From assembly GCF_000801105.2 (NCBI RefSeq), contig NC_079514.1, positions 45,140,515-45,204,514 on the forward strand: 64,000 nucleotides of DNA, given 5' to 3'. Position numbers and translations under genes: made by a program. The DNA comes from Raphanus sativus. Its lineage: Eukaryota; Streptophyta; Magnoliopsida; Brassicales; Brassicaceae. Below, in pieces: positions 1-12,105 of the stretch; the stretch's first letter is position 1, and each line of letters opens with the position of its first letter. Below the pieces are notes generated by a model. That model saw only the letters and a list, made by a program, of their open reading frames with translations. It did no database searches and was not told the DNA's origin.

Positions 1-1040
1 TTTTTTTTTTTGAAAAAAAATCAGACTCTAATCTAGGTTAAAAATGTCAAAAAATTAAATGGACCATGTGCAAATGCACCTCTAGCACAGGGTCAGATCC
101 GGGCATATCTATATATGTCGAAAGTGAATAGTTGGTGATCCTTATTTTCTAGAGTCGTTTAGGAAATCTTTTTAGATACAGTTATGGTCGAAATCTAGGT
201 TAGATCGTTCTACATTTTGAGATATAAAAAACTATGTTTATCTGTAAGTTTTTCTTGTTGACTCAGAGAAAGAAGGAAAGTGTGTCCCGAAGGCCGAAAG
301 ACGGTTGGCAGGTTGGCATGAGAAAAAAACGGGCATCCTTATCTTTTGAACTCATGTTTGAAATCAAGGGATAACTTGTGCTTTTCAAATTACCTGAATC
401 ATACCTTCACAATAAGTTTACTTGTGGCCTATGGAGCAGGACATCGCTTCTTGGAGATTACACGGGTTGTCATGGCATGAACCATATGGCAGTCTAATGG
501 GATATGCTTTATTATAAGGGTGTGTGACACCAGGAGAGACCAAAGTCTTTTAATTCATTAGGTACAAAGCCTATAAGATCAGGTGGTCTAGATGGATCCG
601 AAGTCATATTCAACAATATGTGAACGCTGCTTTGTGGTGCATGGCCTAAGTGGGCATGTGGCCTTGTAATTCAATAGGAGTCTTTTGCTTGGGGCATGGC
701 CTGTTCGGATGGTAGATTTGTCGATATGATTCAATCATAGATCTGCCAGTATGGTTTACCATGGCTGAATATGTGATCAACTTGACTTTATTGGTTAACT
801 AGTTCTTCAGAATGAGAAGATACATAGTTCTCTCAATGGGTTAGGTTAAGAATGTGAGTCCATCTTAACTGTTATCAAAAGATTCATTGGTTCTTACCTT
901 CCTCCAATTTTGGACGATAAGATCAAACTCATCAACTTCGGACAATAAGATCAAACTCATCAACTTCAATGATAAGAACCAAACATGTGCTGACAAATCC
1001 TCTGTTTCACCACATCTAGCCTTATACACGGACAAAGTTT
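1..1040. other. Noncoding, unassigned
   Basis: No convincing gene is visible. The one clear structure is a 28-bp direct duplication at 912-939 and 940-967, sharing the core GATCAAACTCATCAACTTC. The stretch lies 5' of a dead copia pol region and could be its decayed gag or LTR, but I could not recognise gag motifs. Confidence 0.4.
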
Positions 1041-1044
1041 AGAA

Positions 1045-3260
1045 CAATCATGGACGGGGACTATTCACATGCTATTGAATTTGAATACAATGGTGTTATT
1101 GTGAAAGATAAGTTGACAAGACAATTCCTCACGAAAGGAAGCAAATATAATAACTTATATGTGTTGGAGAATCTATGGTTCCTTGCTTACAACTTAACAC
1201 GACAACACAAAACAAGTGATGCAGTATGGTAAATGAATTTTGATCATCCTCATAAACATGTACTTTGGATTCTATCATGAATGAGACTATTGGTCATTAG
1301 TTTGATGCTGTTTGGTGGGAAAGTCTTTGAAACTCATTTTTGTTGATTCTGATTTTATTTTACTAGGCATCTTTGAACATATATTCATTGTGATTTATGG
1401 AGATTTGCCCCTTTTTCTATTCCATTATATCGTTTCTATGTCATATCATATTAATGGATCATTACTCTCGCTTAACCTGGTTTTATCCACTGATACAGAA
1501 ATCTGAATTTTACGTTGTTTTCTTACTCTTTCAAAAGATGGTTGAGAATCAGTTTCAATATAAAGTTGCTATGTGTCAATGTTATGGATGTGATAAGTTT
1601 ATCGACATTAAACTGGTTACACATTTGTCTGATTTTGGGACTAAGCAGCTAGTTTATTGTCCACATATTCTGCAACTAAAAGGTTTGGCCGAAATGCAAC
1701 ATCGACATACTACAGAACTTGGTCTTTCAATGATGTTGCAAGGGAAAGTTCCTCATCAGCTGTGGTTTGAGGCCTTCTTTACCTCCACATATATTGGTAA
1801 TCTTCTTTTTTCCTCGTCAGTTTTACCTGATAACAAGAACCCTTTTCAGCTGATCACGGGCAGAACCGTAAACCACACTTCACTACTGGTCTCTGGCTGT
1901 GAGTGTCATTCTCATATTTGTCCTTATTCTCGAAACGCTTGACCCGGAGTCATTCTTCTGTGTTTTCCTCAGGTACAGTGAGAAACCAAAGGATGCCGGT
2001 GCTTTCCTCCTCCTACTGGGAATGTATACATCAACATACACGTTTTATTAGACACAAAGTGTCCCACATCGGTAGTTGGAAGGGATCCTTAGTAATATAT
2101 AAGGTGGATGGACCACTCCTCTTATCACCAATTGGTTTTAAGTGTGAAGCACATCTAACTTAATATGGTATCAGAGCCCGATCCAAACAATCCAACCTGA
2201 TCTACATCATTCTGGCCCAAGGTTGGCTCATCGATATTTGTCCGCACATTCCGAGATTGACGCTCAAAGAGCCATCATCTCGAGGGGGCGTATTAGACAC
2301 AAAGTGTCCCACATCGGTAGTTGGAAGGGATCCTTAGTAATATATAAGGTGGATGGATCACTCCTCTTATCACCAATTGTTTTAAGCGTGAAGCCCATCT
2401 AACTTAACACATTTTGTTTGATGAATCTAAGTTTCCTTTCTCAGATGTGTACAATAGTTTTCTAAAATATGCAAACAGTCTTTTGATTTTGACCTGGAAA
2501 AAGAGTTTTGACGAGGACAATGACTCAACTGATACTTCAGTGGAACAAGTTCAGGTATTTGCAAATCCAGTCTGTGCAATCCTTTTCTATGTTTCTTCCT
2601 ATCAGCGACTTATATAACTACATAAGTTTTGAATGCTCATGAGATAGTTAAATAAGCTTTCTCATGATACTTCAGAAGTCTCTTCCTTAGACTCCTTATT
2701 TAGTGAAGCGGATTGCACTCCACTTCCTAATCTTTCTCCTCATAACCAACCTGCAGTTTCAGCCATAGCATTAAGTCATTCAATATAGTTGGGACTGTAA
2801 AACATAATCCCTAACTACGATCGTTTCAGTTTTAAATAACTAATCTAAAAACAGTTACATCATCACTTAACTTTCTAGGCCAAAATAAATCATGGGAGAA
2901 AAAGTAGACACAATACATGAAACGCACACTTGAGACTTGAGTCCTCCCTCCGATGATATCTCTCATCTTGGCTACCATTGGGTTTTCAAAACGAATCTTC
3001 TAGCTGGTGGATCACTACTCACTAGACAAACTCAAAGCCAGATTGGTAGCAAGATATGGACATCTTCATCCAATTTTGAGCTCTCTCTTCAATACAATAC
3101 TTGGGAGTATGAAGTCTAGATACAATTTCGTAGATCTTGAAACTCATGGGTTGCTTTTTTTTTTTGACAACACTCATGGGGTGCGTATTATAGCTAAATC
3201 ATGTTTTCTGTCAGATTTATCTGGAATTGGATCAGATATGAACTAGGTTAGATGGTAAAT
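1045..3260 (+). mobile_element. Degenerate Ty1-copia pol (integrase to reverse transcriptase)
   Basis: Fragments in shifting frames read like a copia polyprotein in the right order. A GAG-pre-integrase stretch (NLTRQHKTSDAVW, then DHPHKHVL) lies at 1050-1280. An integrase core (DHYSRLTWFYPL) follows near 1460-1500, a post-integrase piece (FDESKFPFSDVY) at 2414-2460, and a reverse-transcriptase start (GYHWVFKT) near 2967. Frameshifts and stops are frequent, so it is dead. A 364-bp TRIM separates the integrase from the FDESKFPFS segment. No LTRs were recognised. Confidence 0.75.
2046..2409 (+). mobile_element. TRIM retrotransposon with two ~120-bp LTRs
   Basis: Two direct repeats at 2046-2165 and 2291-2409 start TATTAGACAC and end near TTAACA (TTAATA in the first). 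The first is followed at once by TGGTATCAGAGCC, a copia-type primer binding site matching the 3' end of initiator Met tRNA. A purine tract (GAGGGGGCG) precedes the second. Flanks CGTTT and CATTT look like a 5-bp target duplication with one change. There is no coding capacity. It interrupts the copia pol sequence, so it inserted later. The same family recurs at 48875-49241. Confidence 0.85.
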
Positions 3261-3522
3261 CACCTTTGCAATGTCACATTTGGGCTCTACATGCTTGATT
3301 GGTGGGAACAATACCTCTTCCATGGTTTGGTGGTAGTCTTGACGTAGTTAGAACAGGCTGCACGGTAGAGCATGAAAAGCCTGGAACCTCCAAAGGCAAT
3401 TCCTTAACACCAGTCGTCTAGATGTTTTCGTTACATTTTTAATGTTGTGTAAATAAGACGTTCCTCAGTCCGCGTATAACTGAGTACATTAGTTTAGTCA
3501 TTGTATGCCTTTTATATGATTA

Positions 3523-4736
3523 CTAGATCATGACCCGCTCGACCGAGCGGGAATCAAACTTTTTTTATCTTTATTTGTACTAAATGTTATATATGATTGC
3601 AAGTATATTAATATAAAATTTTGATAAATAACAATGTGTACTAATGTATTTAAATAAGCAATGTGTTTAATTACTAAATTTGATTTTTAAAATTTATGAT
3701 AATGTAAAGTAGATTTTTTATATATTATTTTAAATATAGTGCTATATTTTGTATTTTCAATATTTATCATACAAAACTTACATTGGGGTATTATTTATAT
3801 GAAAATATGTGTAACATAATATATTTATATATTATATAAACATATCTACGATTTTCGCAAAGGCCATGCGTACACGCACGGGTTTTATTTTTAAAATGTA
3901 TTCTGTATTGTTTAGTTTTATGTAGTATCGAGTTTGTATAATTCAATTTTGTGTTTAAAGAACAATACCAAAACTGTCTTTCGTATGTAAAAATAATATT
4001 TTGCAAGCGCGAGTTATGTCTTTTTATTGTAACACAAAATTTGATATAAAACTTATGTTTTTGTACATTACGAAGTTTAATTTTTTAAAATAATTATTAC
4101 ATAATTTGAAATTGAATTTTATCCCTGAGGTATAATATATTTTGACAGTAATGGTTCAAAGCATTTTCGATATATATTATATTTCAGTTTGGTTTGTTTT
4201 TAGTATTATTGTATAAGTATAATACTATACAATATTACTATATTCTATACAATATATAAAGCTATGTGTTATTTGTTTTAGAAAGTAGATTAGGCCCAAG
4301 GTAGTTAAAAAATAGTCAAATCTTTATGTATGTGTCTATGATTTATCTACCTAATGTTATTCGTACTAATAAAATCAATATGGCCAATGAAAGTATACTG
4401 ATCAATTTAAAATGAATTGTATAGGATAATTTTAGTAAGATTAATATTTTTAGTATTCTTAGTATCTATCTTATTTAAATTGATATGTAATAAATGTGAA
4501 ACTATATATGGAATATGGACAAAAAAAAATTGTATTTAAGGAAATACATCAATGCAAAGTTAGACTATGGTACGTATTATGTATAAGGAATGAGACATTT
4601 AATTTAAATATATGAGGTCCACCTTTAAAATCTACATAGAAGAAGTTGTAATGTTTCTGATTTAATAAGATAGATGAGGTCCACCTTTAAAATCTACATA
4701 GAAGAAGTTGTAATGTTTCTGATTTAATAAGATAGA
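3523..4736 (-). mobile_element. Non-autonomous Helitron
   Basis: On the minus strand the 3' end is CTAG followed by T, preceded by a perfect hairpin of 8-bp arms (CCCGCTCG/CGAGCGGG at 3534-3551). The 5' end begins TCTATCTTATTAAAT after an A. Both ends fit the Helitron rule (5'-TC, 3'-hairpin-CTRR, inserted between A and T). The interior is AT-rich without Rep/helicase sequence. The 5' terminal 62 bp are tandemly duplicated (4614-4675 and 4676-4737), so there are two candidate 5' ends. Confidence 0.7.
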
Positions 4737-4737
4737 T

Positions 4738-5400
4738 GATATCATCTGTTGTGTAGCTTTTCTATTTAACAAAAGAGTTAGTGAACTAATCCAACTAATG
4801 ATAAAAGCCAGTAAACTAATTAACCAATAATGTTGAAATAGTAAAATCTCCCTCAAGTCATACCAATAACCATATACTGTACGTAATACTCAATCAAATA
4901 AAAAGAGACATCTACACTCAAAGCTGATAAAGTTGTTTATATCAAACTACTTATAGCGGTACAACTATAAGTACATTTATAATTGTTCATATATAGATAA
5001 AAGAATATAATATCCGATCTCAATTTATTGGGCCAATGACATAAGTTTTGTAGAAAAAGTAAACTAGTTAAGACACGTCAACGTGTCCACAATACAATCA
5101 CAAATTAGTGCATACACTCAACTATGCTTTCAGAGCATTCTATTTTAAAAAAATCGAAATTCCAACTACTAGCATTACTTTTACAACAAGAAAAGCTTAG
5201 ATCGAGTTAGATTCACAGACATCGTTCCCTATGCATTTAATAAGAGTGACAACAAAATGGTTGGGAGGTTTACCCAATTAAAGACTTTAGGTGCTACATT
5301 ACCTTCATAAATATACGGTTGGGTTTATCTCTTCTCCATATACTTCACTATTAAACTTCGCTCACGCATACTAAATCAGTAAATCCTTACAATACGCAGC
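4738..5400. other. Upstream region of the isomerase gene
   Basis: AT-rich noncoding DNA between the Helitron and the isomerase start codon. A TATA-like ATAAATATA lies at 5307-5315, about 85 bp before the ATG, and is a plausible core promoter. No other regulatory motif can be called with confidence. Confidence 0.4.
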
Positions 5401-6117
5401 ATGTGCACATTAGAGAAGCGCGGAGATCTCTTTCTCCTAACCCTAACCGGCGACGACGAGCACAGATTCCACCCCGACACGATCGCTTCCGTTCTCTCAC
5501 TTCTCGAACAAGCCAAATCTCAATCCACACGTGGTTCCGTCCTCATCACCACAGCTCAAGGAAAATTCTTCTCTAACGGCTTTGACCTTGCCTGGGCCCA
5601 AGCCGCTGGATCCCAAACCGGGGCAGTAAACCGGATGCACCAAATGGTCGAATCCTTCAAACCTGTGATAGCAGCACTCTTCGAGCTCCCAATGCCGACC
5701 ATTGCCGCCTTAAACGGGCACGCTGCGGCCTCCGGGCTGATGTTTGCGTTGAGCCATGACTACGTTTTTATGAGGAACGACCGCGGTGTTTTGTACATGA
5801 GCGAAGTGGATCTTGGGCTGCCGTTACCTGACTACTTTGCGGCAATGTTCGCGGCCAAGATCGGGACGAGTATTGCGAGGAGGGAGCTGTTGCTGAGCGG
5901 GAAGAAGATCAAAGGAGAGGAAGCGGTGGCTTTGGGGATCGTTGACTCTGCGGCGCATGATAGTGTGGAAGGCGTTGTGGAGGCTACGGTGAGCCTTGGA
6001 GAGAGTTTGGCGGCTAAGAAATGGAATGGTGAAGTTTATGCGTCAATAAGAAAGAGTTTGTATCCGGGGCTTTGTGCGATGCTGAGTTTAACGGCCAAGA
6101 TCGCTGCAAGTCCTTAA
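5401..6117 (+). CDS. ECI2: Peroxisomal-type enoyl-CoA delta isomerase
   Basis: Encodes 238 residues of the crotonase family. These enzymes move cis/trans-3 double bonds to trans-2 in beta-oxidation of unsaturated fatty acids in peroxisomes; the Arabidopsis relative IBR10/ECI2 is also linked to indole-butyric acid conversion. The N-terminus MCTLEKRGDLFLLTLTGD is nearly that of Arabidopsis ECI2/ECI3. FFSNGFDL (56-63) and NGHAAASG (105-112) are oxyanion-hole regions, and SEVDLGL (134-140) carries the expected catalytic glutamate. It is a single exon, as in the Arabidopsis genes. Oddity: it stops after ...KIAASP. One extra T at 6114/6115 moves the stop forward; without it the end would be Pro-Asn-Leu, in the position of the peroxisomal PTS1. 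ECI3 is an equally possible orthologue. Confidence 0.9.
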   Translation: MCTLEKRGDLFLLTLTGDDEHRFHPDTIASVLSLLEQAKSQSTRGSVLITTAQGKFFSNGFDLAWAQAAGSQTGAVNRMHQMVESFKPVIAALFELPMPTIAALNGHAAASGLMFALSHDYVFMRNDRGVLYMSEVDLGLPLPDYFAAMFAAKIGTSIARRELLLSGKKIKGEEAVALGIVDSAAHDSVEGVVEATVSLGESLAAKKWNGEVYASIRKSLYPGLCAMLSLTAKIAASP

Positions 6118-7079
6118 TCTTTAGTGTCTTCTTAATTAAGCGGCAACTTTTTGTAAAATGCATTCCAACAGATTTTACAAAAATGATAAGAAAAATAAGA
6201 AATGTAACACTTATGTTTTTATATCCTTTATATAATATTTGATAAGCACTACAACATTTTGAAAAAACATTTGAAATATGACAAGTGTTACCACTAAAAT
6301 TATTCTTATAATCATTAGAAAAAAGTTGTTTCATGTGAACATATACTATACTTCTTATTAAAATATTTATATAATTAATTATTATTGCTCTTCATTTTTT
6401 TCTTAAATAAAATATACGGAATTATATATATATATATATATCACAATTAATGATTTGAATTAAAGTTTTGATAACAATTTTTGTATTCTCTATCATTTTA
6501 TATAATTTTATATTATTAAAATAAATTAAAAATCACACTAACCATATAATAAAAATTTAAAATTTTTTGTGTATGTCTTGTAAAAAATATTTTTGTATAT
6601 TTATATTTATAATTTTTATAAAAGACTATATATTATTAAACTGTTCAAAGTCCCACAATGAAATTTTTATGATTAATGTTTAATTTTTTTTAATAAAAAA
6701 TACAAATGATTATAAAACCATATAATATGAAATATTATTTACTATATTTTCAAATTAAAAATATATTTTTTATTATTTTTAAATTAAACTATTTACCATA
6801 TAAAATACGTAAATATTTTAATTTTGATATTTTCATCGGAAAATTATTGAGAACCTATTATTTTAATTTCAAAATTTGCATTTGATTTTTAAAAATGATT
6901 ATAAATTACTAAAACTATTAAACGTCATAAAAATATCAATAATTTAAAATCTTTGTTATAAAAAGGTACAAATGAACTTCATGTTGGATAATTTAAAGAC
7001 TTGTGGAGCAAGTTAAATACAAAAAAATAGAAAATAGAAAAGAAAGTTTACTATTTAGATTAGGTATGTATTTTCATAT
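6118..7079. other. AT-rich intergenic DNA
   Basis: Strongly AT-rich with a short (AT)n run near 6426-6441. I see no gene, RNA or clear transposon end. The first few hundred bases would include the 3' UTR of the isomerase gene. Confidence 0.5.
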
Positions 7080-7538
7080 TCAACATGTAAAAAGAAAATT
7101 TATTTCATATAAATAGATCTCATGGAGAGTTATTCCATAAGATCTAAGTGAATCATTGAGCAAGACCTAGACCTAAATTCTTGAAAGGACTTTCGAGACA
7201 CAAGTACACCCAAATTATAGCGTCACTTGAGCAAGACCTAGACCTAAATTCTATAGGTTTTGAATATATAGTTGGAAGGCTAAAGGTATATGAAAAGCAT
7301 GTATGGAAGAAACTAAGAAAATACTAAGGGAAGCTTATGTTTCTGAATAACGATCAATATAGTCATGGGGACCACGAAAATTTTTGTGGTAAAGGTAGAT
7401 AACAAAATGGTATAGGCAGAGGTCAAGGACGGTTCAACAACAAGAACCATGTATTACACACCAAAGACAAAATCTTAAAGAAGGATCGTCCAAAGGTGAT
7501 ACGTTGGAGATGTGACAAGCCAGTTCACTATGTAACTA
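7080..7538 (+). mobile_element. Copia gag remnant
   Basis: Short conceptual segments resemble the end of a copia gag: a stretch like RLKVYEKHVWKK, a Gly/Arg/Asn-rich segment around 7370-7440, and a partial zinc knuckle (RWRCDKPVHYVT, 7500-7540) lacking the usual second Cys pair. It is cut at 7538 by a sequence beginning like a Helitron. Many stops; not functional. Confidence 0.55.
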
Positions 7539-8000
7539 TCTATACTAAAAAAGCCAACAAAGAATCAGAATCCCACCTTCTTTTACTGTTCGTTTGCGGC
7601 ATGCATGTACATGTGTTAGTCCTCTCTCCTATATATTCTCTAATAGATTTCCGTCTCATATTCTTTTCTACTTTTTTCTCATCTTCTCCTCTGATTTTCC
7701 TTCTTCTTCCCTAACTTACGAAACACATCTTCTCTGTTTTTAATTTTATTCCCTAATTAACCCTATTTCCTCACCTCCTACTTGTCTGTAGAATTGTCAG
7801 AATCCCACCTTCTTTATTGTTCGTTTGCGGCATGCATGTACATGTGTCAGTCCTCTCTCCTATATATTCTCTAATAGACCTATGTCTCTTATTCTCTTCT
7901 ACTTTTTCTCATCTTCTCCTCTGATTTTCCTTCTTCCCTAACTTACGAAACACATCCTCTCTGTCTTTAATTTTGATCTATAATTATTATACAAAATTCT
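7539..8000 (+). mobile_element. Putative Helitron 5' end with a tandem duplication
   Basis: TCTATACTAAAAAAGCC begins at 7539 after an A and resembles the 5' termini of other Helitrons here (TCTATACTATTAAAG). About 180 bp then occurs twice, at 7567-7751 and 7797-7975, both copies starting near TCAGAATCCCACCTTC. I could not find the matching 3' hairpin and CTAGT end, so the element boundary is unknown. Confidence 0.4.
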
Positions 8001-8299
8001 ATTATTTTATATCCATTTCACTTTTAATTTTCACCATCTATACATTTGCGGCTTTAAATCTCCTTATGGATACGACGTTGATGGAGTTTCTTCCTAAAAT
8101 AGGGAAATTGTTAAAGACTGAAGCTGAAGACAAAGAGAAGGCGAGTGAATTTGTGATGTTCTTTTTTTTTGTTTAAAGGTTTATGTGAAACGAGAACGAT
8201 GAAGAAGAAGCCTTTAACAGCTGATTTCTTGAAATTGTTTTCCGTTGTCGATAACTTCTATGTTAGTGTTATTATATAGATTATCTGATATTATTTAAA

Positions 8300-8990
8300 T
8301 TTCAACAAAATTTCTGTTTTATTTCAATATTGAGAATACATGTTTTGTTAGTTGTTACAAACACGTACCACAAATTGTAAACGGTTAGTAAGTTGTCAAA
8401 TGATTCTATACAAAATTTGTTAGTTGATACATTGTTGGGACATGTTTTACTAGCATATATTTTATTTATTATTTGATACATATTTTTGTTAGATGTTACA
8501 AGATGTAGGACCAAAGATACATTATTCAGTAGTATGTATGTTATTAATTCTTTAAACATCAGACACATAACTATAGTTTGTTAACAAAACATGTAGTTTT
8601 TACATGGTTTGGATACATGACCTGTTAGATAATACATTGTTTTGGATACATGTTTTGTTAGTTGATAAGTTAGTTATATCTGATATTTATTTTGTTAGTT
8701 GATACGGGTATTAACATTTACTTATGACCAAAGAATGAGTATTCACTAGTATGTATGCTATTGATTTTTTAACATCAGACAAATAATTATAAGTTGTTAA
8801 CAAAACATGTAGTTATATGGTTTCATAGATGTTACATGGTTTGGAACTTTAGATACGTAACCTCTTATATGATACATTGTTCTGGGTACATGGTTTGTTA
8901 GTTGATAAATTAGTTATTATATGATACTTGATTTGTTATCTGATATGTGATTTTGAAGTCAAAAATTAACATTTACTATTATGTATGTTA
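8300..8990. repeat. Diverged direct repeats, period about 218 bp
   Basis: Copies starting near 8528 and 8746 share TAGTATGTATG, AACATCAGAC, TTGTTAACAAAACATGTAG, ATACATTGTT and TTTGTTAGTTGATAA in the same order. An older partial copy lies upstream from about 8330. No coding potential; the role is unknown. Confidence 0.6.
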
Positions 8991-10056
8991 TCTTTTAACT
9001 CTAGTTTAAAGCCAAACTTTTGATGATATTCTCTTCTTCTTTATCTTGTTTTTGGTCACCATTTCCCAATATTTGAATTTCTAACAACATTTTTTTAACC
9101 CCAAACATTTGGTAAATCCTTTTGGCCACCATTTGTCTTAAATTAAAGTTAAAAAGTAAGAATTTTAGAATAAGTGCCAAAAATAAGAGTGATGAATTTA
9201 TATGGAAGTTTCGATTTGTCGATCAGACTGAATAAATTCGAGAACTAAAATTGTATTATGAAGAAGAAAAAAAAAGAAATGAAGTGTATATGGTTGCAAG
9301 AAACTACATGTAAAATGAAAAAAAAAAAAGATAAAAGAAAAATAACGAAGTTGGAAGAAATAGAATATTAGAGGAAAGAAAATATTGTAGGAAAGAGAGT
9401 GTTAGAAAAAGAGAGATTTATTTGGAAAGAGAATGTCAGAAAAAAAAGAAATAGCGACAGTCTGACTTTTCTGCGATTCTCTGCAACGAATGGAATATTG
9501 TGTTAGATGGAGAAGTGTGTTTTCGTCAAATGTGGAACACAATTGTATGGTCTGGACCTCAACCGTCACTCGGTGTATAAGTCTCTAATTTCACCGTCTA
9601 TTATGGGTAGTTAACTAAATCTCCCTATATTTTAAGTATTTTTGATGTTTTGAGTAAATTTTTATCTATTTTAGACATTTAATTTGAATATTTGTATATA
9701 TTTTCAAGTATTTTAGAGAACTTAAAAGTATCTTATATATTTATATGCTTTATATAAATTAAATCTAAAAATAATTAATATACTTAAGTATATATATATA
9801 TATTGATACATTTGGATACCTGAAATTCTTCTGTTCGGGTTTGGTTTTGGTTCCAAAAATACCAAAATTTCGAATTTTTTTGGATATTTTATTAATTTTG
9901 GTTCGAATTCGGTTTCTTAATAAGTTTATACTTTTATTTTACAACTTTAAGATCGGAAAGTACATATGATACAACTATAATAAAAATAATATTTTGGTAT
10001 ATTATTTATGTATTTATATTGTTTATTTGATCTTTGTATTCATTTTGTGTTCTTTT
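8991..10056. other. AT-rich noncoding DNA
   Basis: A purine-rich (A/G) tract lies at about 9240-9460, followed by AT-rich sequence. No gene, RNA gene or transposon terminus could be supported. Confidence 0.45.
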
Positions 10057-10352
10057 AAAAGAAATGAACAACTGTAGACACAGAAAACCACGAAGGCCAG
10101 AAACTCAGCTAGTCAAATTATTCAACAAATTGGTGCGAAACATATTATTTTCAATCGGACAAAATATAAATTAATATACCAGACAAAGGACTGGAAGAGT
10201 GGCTAAGAATGAGTCAGAATTATTTGTGAAAGCACTATATTTAATCTCTGTTTGTTCGACTGAAAGGAATATGTTTCTCACCAATTTGTTTGAATAATTT
10301 GACTAGTTGAGTTTCTAGATTTGGTGGCTCTCTGTGTTTGTTTCATTTCTTT
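10057..10352. repeat. Long inverted repeat (fold-back, MITE-like)
   Basis: The left arm (10057-10160) and right arm (10254-10352) are reverse complements over about 100 bp with few mismatches. Shared pieces include AAAGAAATGAA, AAACTCA.CTAGTCAAATTATTCAA and ACAAATTGGTG.GAAACATATT. The spacer is about 90 bp. A transcript would fold into a long hairpin. It could be a fold-back transposon or a small-RNA-producing inverted duplication; no clear target duplication was found. Confidence 0.75.
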
Positions 10353-11184
10353 GAAGATGTGATAGATAGTATTTTGACAAAACGCTTGTTATATAAGTGA
10401 AATCCAATTAAAGTTATTTTGAAACCATCGTCTATCACGATTTTATTATCTACCATAATTCTTCTGATCGCTAACAGAATTTTTTTCTTTCTGAAACTGA
10501 TCGCTAAAAGATTTTCTTAACCCTTCCTATTATTTCTAATAAATAAATATTGTTAATAGAACATAATAAAATCTGTTTTTTCAAAAAAAAAAAAATCGGT
10601 GAAAAAATAAATCTTTTTTATTAACCTGAAAATATCTTGAATTTTTTTTTTTTTTTTGGGGCAACTATATCTTGAACCTATAAAATAAATCTCGACGGGG
10701 CTATGCAGTTTTCGCTACAACTGTCGCTCAAAAGTTTGCAAGAAAGACACGGTTTGGGGGTTAACTGTGTTATGGCTATCTATAGGAATTTGATTGAACC
10801 GCCTTCAAAATAAAATACTAGTACATATATAAATATACTTCCTACAAAGATGGACCCGTACCTCTGTTATATAGCTAAACATTGAAACAATCCTTAGGGA
10901 ACACATCACTAAAAAGAAAGGGTCAACGAAAGATTATTCCGGGATAAACTTATAGGCAAAAAGACACGGATATAACGGAAATCAGTCGGTCTAACAAAGC
11001 CAATACAGCTATTTTTCCTCTTCAACTCTTTGAGTGTTGACCGTATCCCAGCCGTGTATGTTAGTCAACATGTAGTGTCCCATTTTTTGCTATATATTAA
11101 CTTCACACAAAACATCACACGCCACAACAAATCTCCTCCAAGACAAAACTCTTATCCCGACAACATTCACGAATATCTCTCCAT

Positions 11185-11505
11185 ATGGCCTCGACAATGG
11201 CAGAAACAAGCAGTTCAACCGTCAGAGACGAGCGGCCATCTAACAAACTACAGAGACGGCTTCCGTCTTTGAAGATAGAGATTACGCCCGTTACTTCGTG
11301 GAACGTAGCCATTCCTCTGCTGTCTCCGCTCGCTTCTTCCCCCAAATCATCGTTCGACCAATCTGCTGTTGTTCTGTGTCAGAACCAGGCTGTGAAACCA
11401 GCGCATGAGGTGAAGAAGACGCCAGTTTTGAAGAAGTGGCAGCATCCGGCGTCGCCGTTCTGCTACGACCAGACGACGCTTGTCCAACCGTTCATCTCGG
11501 TATAG
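11185..11505 (+). CDS. Small conserved plant protein of unknown function
   Basis: Single exon of 106 residues. Two blocks typical of a small uncharacterised plant family are intact: WNVAIPLLSPLASSP at 39-53 and KKWQHPASPFCYD at 83-95, separated by a variable linker. The basic stretch KLQRRLPSLK (21-30) precedes them. No signal peptide or membrane segment is visible. A TATA-like TATATATTAA lies at about 11092, roughly 90 bp upstream. The position between the isomerase and AHL20 matches what I recall of Arabidopsis At4g14450, annotated as unknown. The second in-frame ATG (codon 5) is an alternative start. No function should be assigned. Confidence 0.75.
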   Translation: MASTMAETSSSTVRDERPSNKLQRRLPSLKIEITPVTSWNVAIPLLSPLASSPKSSFDQSAVVLCQNQAVKPAHEVKKTPVLKKWQHPASPFCYDQTTLVQPFISV

Positions 11506-12105
11506 AAAGGTTTATATTGGTAGATTGAGCAATCCAATGCTCATTCTGAAGCTTGTTCGTGTGTCAACGCACGTTTAACTGTTTTCACCTTTTGTAAATC
11601 TAACAAATCAGAATGTTCTCTTTTACTCCCTCAATTTCAAATTAATTCATGTTCTAGGATTTTCACAAAACACATTAAAACTTAGTTATTAATGCATAGT
11701 TTTCTGTAAATTTCTATTTTTTTATATTTTAAACCAATAAAATTTCAAGAAATGCAATTAATATTTTTGAAATATATCATTTTTGATTATTAATTGATAA
11801 AAATACATTGAAAATATAAAAATACATTTTTTTTGAAACAATTCTTCCCCCTATAACATATATCTTTCTGAAATGAAAGGAATAATATATAAGGGATATT
11901 TGTTGTTTTCCAATAACATTAACCAGTCAAAAGACACATTCACGGATACCGTTTACATTAATCAGAATGTTCTCTTTTATTATATAAGGGACTTTTCTTA
12001 TAATATTTTGAATAGATATTTAAATGGACACCGTTTTTCCTCCGGCTCCATCCATGTACCGTGGTTTTCATTCATCGATGGATTTATATCTACTATAATT
12101 TAATA
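11506..12105. other. Downstream noncoding region
   Basis: Presumed 3' UTR and AT-rich spacer following the small conserved gene. Ends at the 9-bp duplication AATTTAATA flanking the next transposon. Nothing else recognised. Confidence 0.4.

Noticed and set aside
8300..8990. CRISPR-like or satellite array
   Set aside because: Only two to three diverged copies with a ~218-bp period; eukaryotic context.
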